A stretch of DNA of 64,000 nucleotides from Riptortus pedestris. Lineage: Eukaryota; Arthropoda; Insecta; Hemiptera; Alydidae. The notes under the pieces are model-generated. The model was not told where the DNA came from. It ran no database searches and was given only the letters and a program-made list of their open reading frames with translations. Each line of letters starts with the position of its first letter. The first letter of the stretch is position 1. Below are positions 1 to 10,272 of the stretch, piece by piece. Both the position numbers and the translations under genes were made by a program. The stretch spans positions 5,383,501 through 5,447,500 of the forward strand of contig CM032230.1 of assembly GCA_019009955.1 (NCBI GenBank), read 5' to 3'.

Positions 1-148
1 TATGGTTAATTTTTTAAGAAAACAAAAATATTTGACATATTCTATTATGTTATGTTAACATTTAATGGGAATAAGTGCATTTCATTCCTTTACACAGAAA
101 TGTTAAACATGTCCCAAAATCATTTTCCGCATCTTATCACCAGGTAGG

Positions 149-196
149 CCTCCATTCAGCAGATACTCCAGCACAATTACAACTTTGAATTCAGTT
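149..196 (-). repeat. 48-bp inverted repeat, left copy
   Basis: Matches 5696-5743 in opposite orientation with two mismatches in 48. On the minus strand the segment lies in an open frame of about 50 codons that includes VIVLEYLLNGGLPGDKM and stops at 105-103. See the paired copy. Confidence 0.8.
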
Positions 197-198
197 TT

Positions 199-242
199 CC
201 TGTTAGCGAACGAACGTACAACAGTACGTTCTCTAACAGGAT
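199..242. repeat. Palindrome next to the left 48-bp repeat
   Basis: CCTGTTAG ... GAACGTAC | AACA | GTACGTTC ... CTAACAGG: a 17-bp stem with one short bulge. It is absent beside the right 48-bp copy. Confidence 0.7.
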
Positions 243-283
243 AGGATATAAAAGATTATATAATATAATCATATATTATATAA

Positions 284-284
284 G

Positions 285-338
<54 letters not shown>
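284..338. repeat. (TA)n microsatellite
   Basis: About 27 uninterrupted TA units, preceded by a degenerate TATAA-rich run. Confidence 0.95.
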
Positions 339-339
<1 letters not shown>

Positions 340-341
<2 letters not shown>

Positions 342-1525
342 CTTAAAGCTTGGAAGACCAAGCAGCTAGGACGCAATAGGGAAGAAGATAATAGAAGCTA
401 AGGTAGCTTTGCTAATACCAAAAGATGCATGATTGGATTTAGTAAACCTCGTGACTGTTTTGGAATGAAAAAAGAACGTTTCACATTTGCTTCATGTGAA
501 AAATGTAAAGTAAATTTGTGCTTGAATAAGTCAAATAACTGTTTCACCTGATTTCATAAAAAATGAAATAGCTTATATATATTTTGATTACAACGCATTT
601 GTTTTTTTACTTTAATGTTGTAAATTTGATAGTTTTGTTTCAACGTTTAGTTTTATAAGGAAAATATAGAATAACAATTTTTTGAACGAGTTATTACTGT
701 TTCACCTCATTTCATGGATCTAAAGTCACATCTTTTTTTGTTAATCAGATGGTTTTGAAATATTTCAGCTTTTTGCTGTTGAGTTTACTTTATCACTTGG
801 TTCAATTATAAATGTTCTGCTTTGCCTATTGTGAAAAAATAAAATTTATCACTTAATTTGACTATATATGCGCGGCTTTGCATATGTGCAATGTGTCTAA
901 AAAGCAAATTTTCTCAAAAACTGCAAGCAGTAGATTTTTAAAAATATTTTTCCAATGTTCTGTAACCCGTTCTAAATTTGTATAATATTATAGTTACTGA
1001 GAGAAAAAAATCGTGTAATGATAGGTTAAATTACTCAGTGCAACTAAATTTATCCGTAAAAGATTATATATAGTGCTTAATTGTTTTCACATTCTTGCCA
1101 ATTTTCTATTTACTATTGGGGTTTATTTAATTTTTATTTTTTATTTTTTTTTTTTTTGAAGTTCTTGACATATGCACATACGACATATACTATGAGAATA
1201 GATAAGTTTATTATATCGATGAAAGCAATTGATTCTTTATTTTAGATGAATTTCCTTTTGGAGGTACAGCATTGCCCTTGCTCACGTGCTAAAACGTATA
1301 TCCAGTACCAATATTACTTTCCATTTTGATAGGGCTCAAAGACAAAACACCGTTTCTTCAAATTTGTGTGTGAAAATACTAAATGCCAGACACAGCGATT
1401 CAGATTGAAATGAATTTATTTCCATTAAATGCTTAATTAAAAAAACAAAAACAAAAAAAAATAGGATCAAATAATTCTTGTTTTCTGTAACAAATTTCTT
1501 AATAACATGTTAATTGATTCCTTTA
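340..1525. other. AT-rich stretch with no recognised feature
   Basis: Long A and T runs, no long frame and no repeat that I could match elsewhere in the window. Confidence 0.5.
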
Positions 1526-1526
1526 C

Positions 1527-1765
1527 TTATCAGGTTAGCCATGTGAGTTAAGGCATTGATCTTTGTCCATTTGGAAATCAGAAATGGGTTCAATTCCCAT
1601 CTGGGGAATAGGAGTAAATTTAAAATCAAACTCTCTAAAACCTTAGTGTCACTCTGACTAGAACTTGGAATTAGTCCCACCCTGGCTAGAAAAGATTGGT
1701 AACCTGTAGTTAACCCATCCAAATGAGACTTAGTAGCACAGAATGGACAATACAATCATCATTAA
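1527..1765 (+). mobile_element. tRNA-derived SINE, full-length diverged copy
   Basis: The family head is GGTTAGCCATGTGAGTTAAGG (A-box region), followed by a B-box-like GGTTCAATTCC, then a unique body with TCCCACCCTGGCTAGAAAAG and GGTAACCTGTAG, and a tail near TGGACAATA. Copies recur at 13299 and 58185 and elsewhere in the same arrangement. A- and B-box spacing is that expected of a pol III tRNA-type promoter. Confidence 0.8.
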
Positions 1766-1848
1766 ACATTGATATAATAAATTCTTTATAAAGTTATTTC
1801 AAATGCAATAAATACATTGTACAAAACCTATCAATTTAATTATTATAA

Positions 1849-2783
1849 CTAGCTAAGGTACCCACCTTCGCCTGGGAAATTATTTGAGGCTGAATGATGA
1901 TGGTATTTTTTTTGGTGGGGGCTTTACTTTGTACATTATTTTTACATTTTCCCGTCTCAATGATTAGGATTTACACCAGAGTATCCAGCGTGCTGAGATA
2001 TGTTAATAATAAAAGTATTTGTTATATACTTAATTCTATAAAATACACAATATTATTATATTGCCAGTTTCCAGTGCATGTATCTTTTTTTATCATAGAT
2101 TATCATATTATTATAGTCAAAAATACGGAGTTTCTTTGATTTTGATTTAGTCTTTCCAGTCCCATAACATTGTTGAACCCTTCTATAGTTTTTCGTGTAT
2201 ACCTCATTTATACTTCGTTATACAAAAAAAGTGCATATGTCCAAAGTTACTTAAAAGAACAGAGTAAACGACTTTTGTTATGTGCATAATTGCCAAAAAA
2301 CCTATAGGAAACGAAATATCGCTATTTTTAATTTCAGACCTCCCTTACAACCCCCACTCCAGTACGTATTTTGAAATTCTACTATAGCTTATAATCAGGA
2401 AGGTGTTATACCAAATCACATACAGAGTTTCGTTTAGTTCGGTTGAGTCGTTTGTGCCATATAAAATTGTTGACTCACACTATTGCTTTTAGTGTATTAC
2501 TCATTTATACTTCGGTATACGACAGAAGTCTATATTACAAAAGTTACTTTAAATAACAATATAAACAACTTTTGTTATGTGCATATTTGCCGAAAAACCA
2601 ATAGGAAACGAATTATCGCTATTTTTAATTTCAGGCCTCCTTTATAACCCCACTCCTGTTCGTCTCAGAGAATATTAATATAGCCAGAAACCTAACCTGT
2701 TTTAGTAGTACTATGCATACCAAGTTTCATAAAATTCGGTTCAGCCGTTTACGATTATATAAAGGACATACTGACAAACATTC

Positions 2784-2785
<2 letters not shown>
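1849..2785 (-). mobile_element. Family B, Helitron-like element, near complete
   Basis: On the minus strand it ends with the hairpin CCCAGGCGAAGGTGGG, then TACCTTAG and CTAG|T. It contains two ~300-bp internal repeats (CCCCCACTCC at about 2348 and 2650) and ends at a (TA)n tract with the family's GGTTCAGCCGTTTA segment. No coding capacity remains; the family is non-autonomous. Confidence 0.75.

Positions 2786-2818
<33 letters not shown>
2786..2818. repeat. (TA)n microsatellite at the 5' end of family B copy
   Basis: About 16 TA units between the family B copy and a reversed SINE. Confidence 0.9.
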
Positions 2819-2820
<2 letters not shown>

Positions 2821-2865
2821 TTATACAAAATTAATTTTGTTAAAAATTTTATTATTATTTATTTT

Positions 2866-3093
2866 TATTATTATTATTTATTAACGTCCACTTTTTGCAA
2901 CTCAGGCTAATCGGGACGGGTTATCTACAGGTTACCACCCTTTTCTAGCCAGGGTGGGATTTTAGGACGTTATTTAATGAATTTCGTCACTAAATAATTT
3001 CCTTTGCCCAGGCAAGAATCGAACTCGCCACTCTAGGTTTACCATGTGAGATAAAGGTCAACGCTTTAACTCGCATTGCTAACCTGAGCCCCC
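2866..3093 (-). mobile_element. tRNA-derived SINE, complete copy
   Basis: Reads on the minus strand from GGGGCTCAGGTTAGC through a B box (GCGAGTTCGATTCTTGCC) to the tail GTTAATAAATAAT. It is one of the best-preserved copies. Confidence 0.88.
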
Positions 3094-3109
3094 CTATTAT
3101 TTATTAACA

Positions 3110-3285
3110 TCTCTTTTAGTCCCACCCTGGTTAGAAAATGGTGGTAACCTGTAGATAACCCGTCCCAATTAGTCATAAGCAAAAAAGAGATATTATTTAT
3201 TAACATCTCTTTTTTGCTACTATGACTAATTGGGACGGGTTATCTACAGGTTACCACCATTTTCTAACCAGGGTGGGACTAAGGA
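3110..3285. repeat. Near-perfect palindrome made of two SINE 3' halves
   Basis: Two SINE tails face each other. The arms (about 3115-3190 and 3203-3284) match over ~78 bp apart from a 2-nt gap (CATAAGC against CATAGTAGC), with a spacer of about 10 nt. Confidence 0.88.
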
Positions 3286-3329
3286 TTTTATTTAATGAGT
3301 TCATTACTAAATAAATTCTTTTTAACTAG

Positions 3330-4200
3330 GATGGAATCAAAGTTATAAATTTTAATAACACTTTAAATATTAAAAAAAAATATCCTTAACTTATTGAGAT
3401 GTTTTCTTTTTTATTTGTTTTAGTATATTAAAATATGACATGCTTTATAAATTGGGGAAGAATTTGTCTCCACATTTAGCCTTTAGAGGGCAAGGACCGC
3501 TGTAGCAGCCACCTACCGCTCTCTTTCCAACTCTGAGAGTACTGCTAATAGTTGGAATGGTGTCCACTAGATGTCCGGAGGAAATGAGGAATTATTCCTG
3601 AATTTTCACCCCTCCGGAGCCAAGATGCCCCTTCCCTTGCCCATTCTAGCTACCTGCTCAGTTAGTGCTGATTTGGATGCTCGTAGTGCATTACTTATTG
3701 TCACCTACATTCTTCTGCTTTTACTCCAGAAAAAAGGAATGTAATAATTTACTAAGATATTCTACATCATGCTCCAGTAAATATAAATTAATAACATTTT
3801 GTCGCGTGTTCTGTAATTAAAAAAATATGGCTCGGCTATTTATTCCATTTTATTCAAATTTACCATATAGAATATCAGGAGTATTTATTTTTCATTTGCT
3901 TATAGTATCTTTATTTACGAGATTTATGAGTTTGACAATCAAATTCAACATTACAACTAAATTATACTACACCCACCCAAATCCATAAGATGTTTGATGT
4001 CTTCAAAAAAGGACTTTCTAGGCCTCCCTCTTCTCCTATCTGTCTTCAAATGTATTTGTGATGAAATCCCTCGAGAGAAATCTGCTAAAAAGGACACTTC
4101 ACTAGGCAATTATAAAACTAGAACCAAATATATTTAAATTTTTACTTTAATAGGAAACTTTGTGATCTTAAAATGAAGTTATTCCTCAAATTTGAAGGAT
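3330..4200. other. No gene; moderately GC-rich unrecognised segment inside
   Basis: 3475-3720 is richer in GC than its surroundings and has no long frame. It may be a fragment of an old retroelement, but I cannot name it. The rest is AT-rich. Confidence 0.4.
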
Positions 4201-4237
4201 TATCAATTGCTGATTTCCCGTGCGGGAAATCTGTTAG
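4201..4237 (-). mobile_element. Solo end of family A element
   Basis: Carries TTGCTGATTTCCCGTG, the paired half CGGGAAATC and TGTTAG, the hairpin end of family A, without the body. Confidence 0.55.
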
Positions 4238-4433
4238 AATATTTGCTTTTTAAATTTATCAAGTTTTTTTTCAATTTATTTGACTAAATTCTATGTGAAG
4301 TAGTAAAATTGTTTGGAGCAATTGAAAGTGAAGGCGATGGAGGGAAGGGGGAAGAATTAAAACTCAGCCTATTGTTTCACAACCTACTTTTTAATGGGTT
4401 TATAATATTCACACGATTTATTTTTGCAGAAAA

Positions 4434-4646
4434 ATGAATTCAAACAGACAAGCACATGAACAGGTGGAGAAACACGGGCAGAAGGTGGCCCAAGATCAAA
4501 GAGATATTGCCCGCCAAATTGGAATCAATCCTGAAGGTATCCAGAAAGGTGCAATTGCTGCACAAGCTCAAGCACATCAAGGAAATATGAAATCAGACTC
4601 CACACTTGCTGATTTCCAGAGAAAGGGAATGGGCCCTAAGCCTTGA
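4434..4646 (+). CDS. Small hydrophilic protein, 70 aa, unrecognised; probable last coding exon
   Basis: I do not recognise the family. The reading frame begins five bases after a convincing splice acceptor (pyrimidine-rich, TTTTTGCAG), so the transcript very likely has an upstream exon that is non-coding or carries a different start. The protein is polar, rich in Q, A, K and H, and has no signal peptide or membrane segment. It has heptad-like amphipathic stretches (HEQVEKHGQKVAQDQRDIAR) and an alanine/glutamine run (KGAIAAQAQAHQG), and ends GMGPKP. Codon use and GC content differ clearly from the surrounding AT-rich DNA, which argues for a real coding exon. A long 3' UTR follows with a tandem repeat and a hairpin. 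The function is unknown. Confidence 0.6.
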   Translation: MNSNRQAHEQVEKHGQKVAQDQRDIARQIGINPEGIQKGAIAAQAQAHQGNMKSDSTLADFQRKGMGPKP

Positions 4647-4799
4647 GAGATTTCTTTCTTCTTTGTTTTTGGTTTTTTTTTGTATTGAAATTTTATACCA
4701 ATTATCTTCTTTCATTTAATAACTTAACTAATTTTTCCTGATTTATTAAATCATTTTATTTTGTATACAAATATTTAAACATAACAGCATTTACTAGTT

Positions 4800-5300
4800 T
4801 AATGTATTTCTGAAAATATATGCATCTTATTCATAAAAAAACCTAAAAACAATGTACAAGGGTGAATCAGATGAAAACCTTAAAAGTTTACCTGAACTTT
4901 ACACTTTTAAGGTTTTCATTTGATTCACCTACGTATCTGTTTATGTATAATGTATTTCTGGTAACTAATCTTATTTGTTAAATACCCAAAAACAATGTAC
5001 CCATCAGCTTATATGTATATAAAATGTATTTCTCGAAACATATACATCTTGTTCTTAAAAATACCTAAAAACAATGTATCTGTTTATATATGTATTTCTG
5101 GAAGCACAAACATTTTATTCATTAAACTGCCTTATGACAATCTATCTGTTCAATCATAATGTATTTCTGGTAACATAATCTTATCAGTTAAATACCCAAA
5201 AACAATGTATCTATCAGCTTATTTATAGTGTATTTTTTTTTTCTGGAAACATATACATCTTCTAAAAAAATACATAAAACAATATATCTGTCAGCTTATG
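4800..5300 (+). repeat. About 71-bp tandem repeat, six diverged units
   Basis: Units share AATGTATTTCTGG near the start and CCTAAAAACAATGTATCTGT near the end. They begin near 4802, 4949, 5021, 5089, 5158 and 5228. The second and fifth units resemble each other most, which hints at a higher-order arrangement. The block lies in the presumed 3' UTR of the small gene. Confidence 0.75.
4861..4930. repeat. Near-perfect 27-bp inverted repeat (hairpin)
   Basis: The arms begin GGTGAATCA and end TGATTCACC, around a 15-nt loop. They pair over 27 bases with one mismatch. It is inserted within the first spacing of the 71-bp tandem repeat, in the presumed 3' UTR. Confidence 0.85.
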
Positions 5301-5360
5301 TTAATCATTCCTTTTTTAATTCAACATTATATTTGTATTAAATTTTCTTCATTTGTTAAT

Positions 5361-5370
5361 CTAATAAAAT
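5361..5370 (+). terminator. Candidate polyadenylation signal of the small gene
   Basis: AATAAA embedded in TAATAAAATTTTTTG, about 720 nt after the stop codon of the 70-aa frame and just beyond the 71-bp tandem repeat block. Earlier ATTAAA variants near 4746 could also serve. Confidence 0.35.
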
Positions 5371-5695
5371 TTTTTGAAATTAATAAGAATTTCTATTTTG
5401 TTTTTGAAAGGAGTGACTTTTATAAGTCCTCCCAATTCCCAAATCCTTAAAACATTGTTCCAGTTCTTTTATAATTTTGACAACACCAAATACTAATTAG
5501 GATTACATAATTAGATTGAATCATAAAAAATGTTCCCAAAGAAATTACAAAAGTAAATTTAGTTGATACTGATTTTTTAATTTATTTTTTTTTAAATTTA
5601 GTTGATTATTTTTTTGATCAAAACCTGAAATTTAATTTTAAATCATGTTAAATAGAATGTATAACAATTTTTGAAATTAAAAACAGTATACGGAT

Positions 5696-5743
5696 AACTG
5701 AATTCAAAATTGTAATTATGCTGGAGTATCTGCTGAATGGAGG
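5696..5743 (+). repeat. 48-bp inverted repeat, right copy
   Basis: Inverted partner of 149-196. Read on the plus strand in the same frame it gives TEFKIVIMLEYLLNGG, then diverges and stops about 15 codons later. Both copies are open in the same frame, so this may be a piece of a dispersed coding element or the ends of a large transposon that spans the small gene. Confidence 0.75.
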
Positions 5744-5942
5744 ACTTCTTAGCAAAAGAAGGCATAGGAAGATGTGCCAGGCTTAACAACCTTACTCTGT
5801 CGACTGCCTAAGGTACAACAACCACGCCAGACCAGGAAATCTAGTTCTAACAAATCATTCATCCTACAAGGTAAGATGTGCCCCTTCCACAAATATGCAC
5901 TCAATAGACTTATAAAAAACACTGGCTATTAATATCACAATA

Positions 5943-5966
5943 CACACACACACACACACACACACA
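5943..5966. repeat. (CA)n microsatellite
   Basis: Twelve CA units. Confidence 0.95.
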
Positions 5967-6133
5967 TTATCATTTTCAGCTAGACTATTTCAATCAAAAT
6001 CGATTCCAATAATAGATACATTATTTATTCTTGAACAAATTTTAAATTTCCATCTGATAGGTGTATTCCTTAAATCTCAGTGGCAAATGCCTAACATTAA
6101 GTTTCTTATTCGATAAGTTACTGCCATATCAGC

Positions 6134-6270
6134 TTAGTTTAGCCATGTGCGTTAAGGTGTTGGTCTAAATATCATTAGATAAACCTAAAGTCGTGAGTTA
6201 GATTCTCACCAGGGAAATAGGAATTTATTTAGTTGGCCATAGTAGCGCAAAGTAGACGTTAATAAACAAC
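6134..6270 (+). mobile_element. tRNA-derived SINE, internally deleted
   Basis: Head TTTAGCCATGTGCGTTAAGG and B-box region are present. The CCCACCCTGG body is missing, and it ends in the usual GTAGACGTTAATAAACAAC tail. Confidence 0.75.
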
Positions 6271-7333
6271 AAGAAATAAGGAAATGTTCACACTAAATCT
6301 ATTTTTAAAAAGTATAATTACAGAGTTATACATTTTAAAAATAGATGATAGTAGAATACTTTTAAATTTGGCAATCTTTGAACATAGAGGATTTTACACG
6401 TTTGACCTCATTTTGTGTACATTCTTGTGTTGTAAAATGCACTGGCAATGTCATTTAATTAAATTTCCTCATGTTTGGCATTTTAAAATGAAAAAAAACT
6501 CCCAGTTCTTTTCTAATTTTTACAATATTCATTGCTAAAAATAAATACGTTTTAAATTGGAGAAATGCTTGTACTAAAACTACAAGATAAAGATCAGCTC
6601 AAAAAGTAGAATATTTTCAATTTTTGACTAGTTTGAATGCAGAGCATTTTTCATGCGGATCCTTCCCTTCAAGCATTTCTTGTATTCTGTTATTCGCACT
6701 GGCAATTTCACTTAATTAAATTTTCTTTATGTTCTGAATTCTCAAAGTTCTTTTCTAATTTTTACAGCATATGTTTCAATGAAGCTTTCTCATTTTCCTA
6801 TGTGAGATACATACAACTATGTGTTATATGACCTCATCAATAAAAATTATATTTACTAGGGCGCTTAATATTGACTTAATCAATACGATATTCAATATTT
6901 ATATGATTTATATAAAACTAAATGTAAAATTTGTTAATGGTCGTAATCAAACCAGGGGGTTGGGGTTAGAGGGAATTAAAATAAAAAATTCACAATATTA
7001 TTGAGTTGGATTAAAAAAGTTTTAGAATCAATCCTGTATTTTCATGTGGGCTTGTTTAAAATTTAAAATATTGTTACTATTGCAAGTTTTACATTGTTCC
7101 TTGTAAATTCCCTATACAATTTTCAACGGGGTTGAAAATTGTATGAGCACACATGTTAAACTTGAGTTATTTTTTGGGTATGCTGTGTCTGGTACTAATC
7201 CATAATCTTTGAATTATATATTCTCATTTATTCGATTCGTCATAATGTAGACAAAACAAACTTGAAAAAAGTAGCAAGAGTTTTCTGCATTTTCTTTCCA
7301 TTTGCATTTTTTAAATAATATATTATATTAGAT
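6271..7333. other. AT-rich stretch with no recognised feature
   Basis: Only short frames without family resemblance. A small hairpin (CAATTTTCAAC / GTTGAAAATTG) is at 7117-7142. Confidence 0.45.
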
Positions 7334-7538
7334 TTTAGGGGCTATGCAAGTTAAAGCCTTGCTTTTTATCTTAAATGTTAAAACTAAAGGGCGAGTTTAA
7401 TTCTCGCCTGGGCAAGAGGAATCTATTTTGTGACAAACTCAATAATTAAAATCCTTTCTCCCACCCTGCCTAGAAAAGGAAGGTAGCTGACCTGTCCGAA
7501 TTAGCCATAGTAGCACAAAGTGTACGTTAGTAAATAAA
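7334..7538 (+). mobile_element. tRNA-derived SINE
   Basis: Head TATGCAAGTTAAAGCC, B box GCGAGTTTAATTCTCGCC, body CCCACCCTGCCTAGAAAAGG, tail GTACGTTAGTAAATAAA. Confidence 0.8.
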
Positions 7539-7824
7539 AAAAAAAAATATGGCATTTTAGTAGATTATTTTAAAATCACGTATTGTGGTTGTACTCTTGA
7601 CATCATAGCTTTGCTTTTAGCCGTTCCTCGTAAAACTGAATAATTTATGCAGCACCTTCATGGCAGACTCTCTTTTTTTTCTAATAAAATGATATATAAA
7701 TGTTAATAGAATAATTAAATGATACTTTCCATTAAATCCCACGATAGCTTAAAAACAGATTTATCTATGAATAAAAATTAAAGGTTATTAATTTTATAGG
7801 TGTTTTTGGGAAAAGCATGAACAA

Positions 7825-8171
7825 ATAAACCTTACATATAAATATTTATTTTAAAAAAATACATAAATTACACTCAAGTTATATATTACAAAAAGTAAAA
7901 TTTACACACTCATACTGCATTTAGATCTTCTTTTTTTCCACAAAGCTCTGCTGCAGTAGCTTTCTTCTTATCTTCCACTGAAAAATGCAATCAGGAACAC
8001 CATTAATTACCTATAAACAAATAACTTAGTTAGAACTATAAGTCTGTACAACTATAATATATTGTGTGAAAAAAGAATGACCACTTAAAGTACTTTTAAT
8101 ATAAGTGAATAGAATTGTACAAGTAAACATTGCATGATTTTATAATATTTGGTATAATCTTACACTGTCTT
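7825..8171 (-). other. Probable 3' UTR and polyadenylation signal of GIPC
   Basis: An AATAAA hexamer on the minus strand occupies 7850-7845, about 320 nt after the GIPC stop codon. It is the first good signal downstream, so the transcript probably ends near 7825. At 7930-7977 a stretch open for 22 codons lies behind a TTTTTCAG, which could be an alternative terminal exon (see findings). Confidence 0.55.
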
Positions 8172-8329
8172 TTAGTTGACTCTTCCAGCTCGAACATCAG
8201 TGATTACGCCCCACATTTCGATTATTATTTCTTCAGCAAAAGCAAGTTCACCGAGGTCAGAGTTATCTATCGATTCTGCAAACTCCATACTGTTTAGCTT
8301 CCCCTCACTGTGTTCCCAAATTTGTGTTG
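8172..8329 (-). CDS. GIPC: GIPC terminal coding exon: rest of GH2 domain and stop
   Basis: Residues 188-239, then TAA. It reads ATQIWEHSEGKLNSMEFAE and closes with IIIEMWGVITDVRAGRVN. This matches the GH2 end of the family (D/E-F-A-E-A-x-D ... F-x-(L/M)WGAIxDxxxGR). The acceptor is ATTTTCAG. The six exons add up to 720 nt without a stop, frameshift or damaged splice site, so the gene looks functional. GH2 is the region that binds myosin VI in studied GIPCs. Confidence 0.94.
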
Positions 8330-8419
8330 CTGAAAATAATGAATATCAAATTTTTATAAAATTAAGTTATAAGCAAATGATTAAATTATAGATAATAGAT
8401 GTTAGGTAAAGTCAAATTT

Positions 8420-9300
8420 TTGTGAAAACAATATCATGTACAAACTGTTTTATCTCACAACTAAAAATAGCCATTTACCCACTAACACAAAATAAGAGAA
8501 CTAATAATTTCATTAACACGCAGTAATATTTACATACATCTACAATGGGCCAAGGCACATGTAAGCAAGGAGGAAATGAAGTAGCCAATGTTCTTGCCAT
8601 GTCAGCAACTAGCAATTATTAACCAATCTCTGGCTATAATATATGGCAAATTGTCACAAATACATATTAAAACCATGCTAAATGAGGATAATAAAGGAAA
8701 ATGGCTGCTCGGGCAGAGTAGTTCGAATAAAGGTCAACATTTATACATCTTCATACCCAGCATACTTGAGGAATCGACAAAAATACCTAGTATTTTCTAT
8801 TTAACATCAATTTTAACCAAAGGCAAAAACACATAATACATAGATTCAGAGCTGAGGACACAGATAGCTGCCGATTTGATCACTACACTTAACATATACT
8901 CACAATATGAATGCTGAATTCCCTAAGACTACATATGTCATCTAGAACTATACTCAACTAGTGTTTGCCAACTGTGGAGGTCAGCGGCTAGCTAGCCCTT
9001 CTTCTCCTTTCTCTATCTCCTTTGGTTGGTGATGCCTCTACCCATAGGTCCCTGTCCTGTGGAAACCTTCTCATCTCCGCAATGGTACTACCCCTCTCTC
9101 AACTAAGCCTCCAATAGTATCTCAACCAACAAGGGGAGTGCAAGGCCTTCCCCCCACCGATTTGAACGAACATTTTTTAGTGTTTAGTACCTGATGAAAA
9201 ACCAAATCTGTTAAAGCAAGAGAACGCACTTCTCAAGCGTTAGTCTAAAAAAATTTGTTAAAGTTCGCCTGAATGTCTTGAGTTTTTCCCAAGGTATTTC
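8420..9300. other. No gene recognised; GC-richer patch near 8950-9170
   Basis: 8950-9170 is CT-rich and GC-richer than the background and has no long frame; it may be a decayed mobile element. The rest is AT-rich. Confidence 0.35.
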
Positions 9301-9307
9301 TCTTAAG

Positions 9308-9385
9308 GGGTCCACCGTGGCTCAGGGGATAGCGTTTACTTTTTGTAGCCAGAAATCTTGAGATCGAAACTCGCCAGGAGTGACT
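9308..9385 (+). other. tRNA-like sequence (pseudo-tRNA or second SINE family)
   Basis: A D-arm/A-box-like GTGGCTCAGGGGATAGCG and a T-arm/B-box-like GAGATCGAAACTCGCC are spaced as in a tRNA and followed by a T run. The anticodon arm does not fold cleanly, so I do not call a functional tRNA. Confidence 0.4.
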
Positions 9386-9734
9386 ATTTTTTTTTATATT
9401 TGTTTTTCATTTTTTGCTTCTAGGTCGTTTATTTAATATTAATAAATAAATAAACAGTTTTTTTTTTTAATTTTTGTGTGTTCCATATATTTAAAGAAAA
9501 TTTGAATGCTTTCTGGTATAAGAAAATATTTAATATTATATAAGAAATATATTATTAATTGGAAACATAAGTATATAACAATTATCAACAATAATGCAGA
9601 TATTTTATTAATATTTTTAAACGGTTTTATCTATCTTTACCAATTTATTTGATATTATTTTATTTTACAATTAATAAAGATATTTAAAATTTCCTATCTC
9701 AAGACATAAAAACTTCAACATGTATCCTTTTTAA

Positions 9735-9930
9735 ACTGTTATTGCAACATCTGTGTCAGCAGAGCATTCTTGTTCTCTTCCTCTTCTCCTGTTGTTCCTA
9801 TGTCTCTGGCCCATCTCCATGCTGAATTCTTCTTTATAATACTTTCTCCATACCTCCAGTATAACCTTATCTTCTGTCATTAATGACCCATTTTTATTTT
9901 TTACATTCCTGACTGCCTTAGCCTTTTTTC
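9735..9930 (-). pseudogene. Non-LTR retrotransposon fragment (linker before reverse transcriptase)
   Basis: The minus strand reads VRNVKNKNGSLMTEDKVILE, then VWRKYYKEEFS. This is the common pattern (I-x-D-K-x-G-x-L-x-T-D-x-x-x-I-L-x-x-W-x-x-Y/H-F) just upstream of the reverse transcriptase domain in many non-LTR elements. It is truncated on both sides. Confidence 0.65.
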
Positions 9931-9944
9931 ATTTTTCATTTTAC

Positions 9945-10272
9945 ATGGAACTGAAACGATATCAACTCTTTTTGGCTTTGGTGACTGTTTATTTGTTTGT
10001 TAACTTCTCTCACCCAAATTGCTGAACCAATTTTATGAAACTTGGTATGTACATTACAACTAATCCAACTTAGACTATATGCTATACTAATATTCCCTGG
10101 GATGAACAGGAGTGGGAATTATATAGAAGACTGAAAATAAAAATAGTGATATTCTGTTTCCAATCAGTTATTAGGCAAATTTACACATTACAAATGATTT
10201 ATTATTTAGACTTACTTTTGTTACATACACTTTTGTCATAACACAAATTCTAAACGAGATATAGACTAAAAA
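9945..10272 (+). mobile_element. Family B (Helitron-like), left part of interrupted copy
   Basis: Begins near TGTTTGTTAACTTCTCTCAC and carries GCTGAACCAATTTTATGAAA and GAACAGGAGTGGG. It is interrupted at an A run by the family A element that follows, and continues at 11248. Confidence 0.75.

Noticed and set aside
9308..9385. Functional tRNA gene
   Set aside because: A- and B-box-like blocks are present, but the acceptor and anticodon stems do not pair well. Listed as a tRNA-like sequence only.
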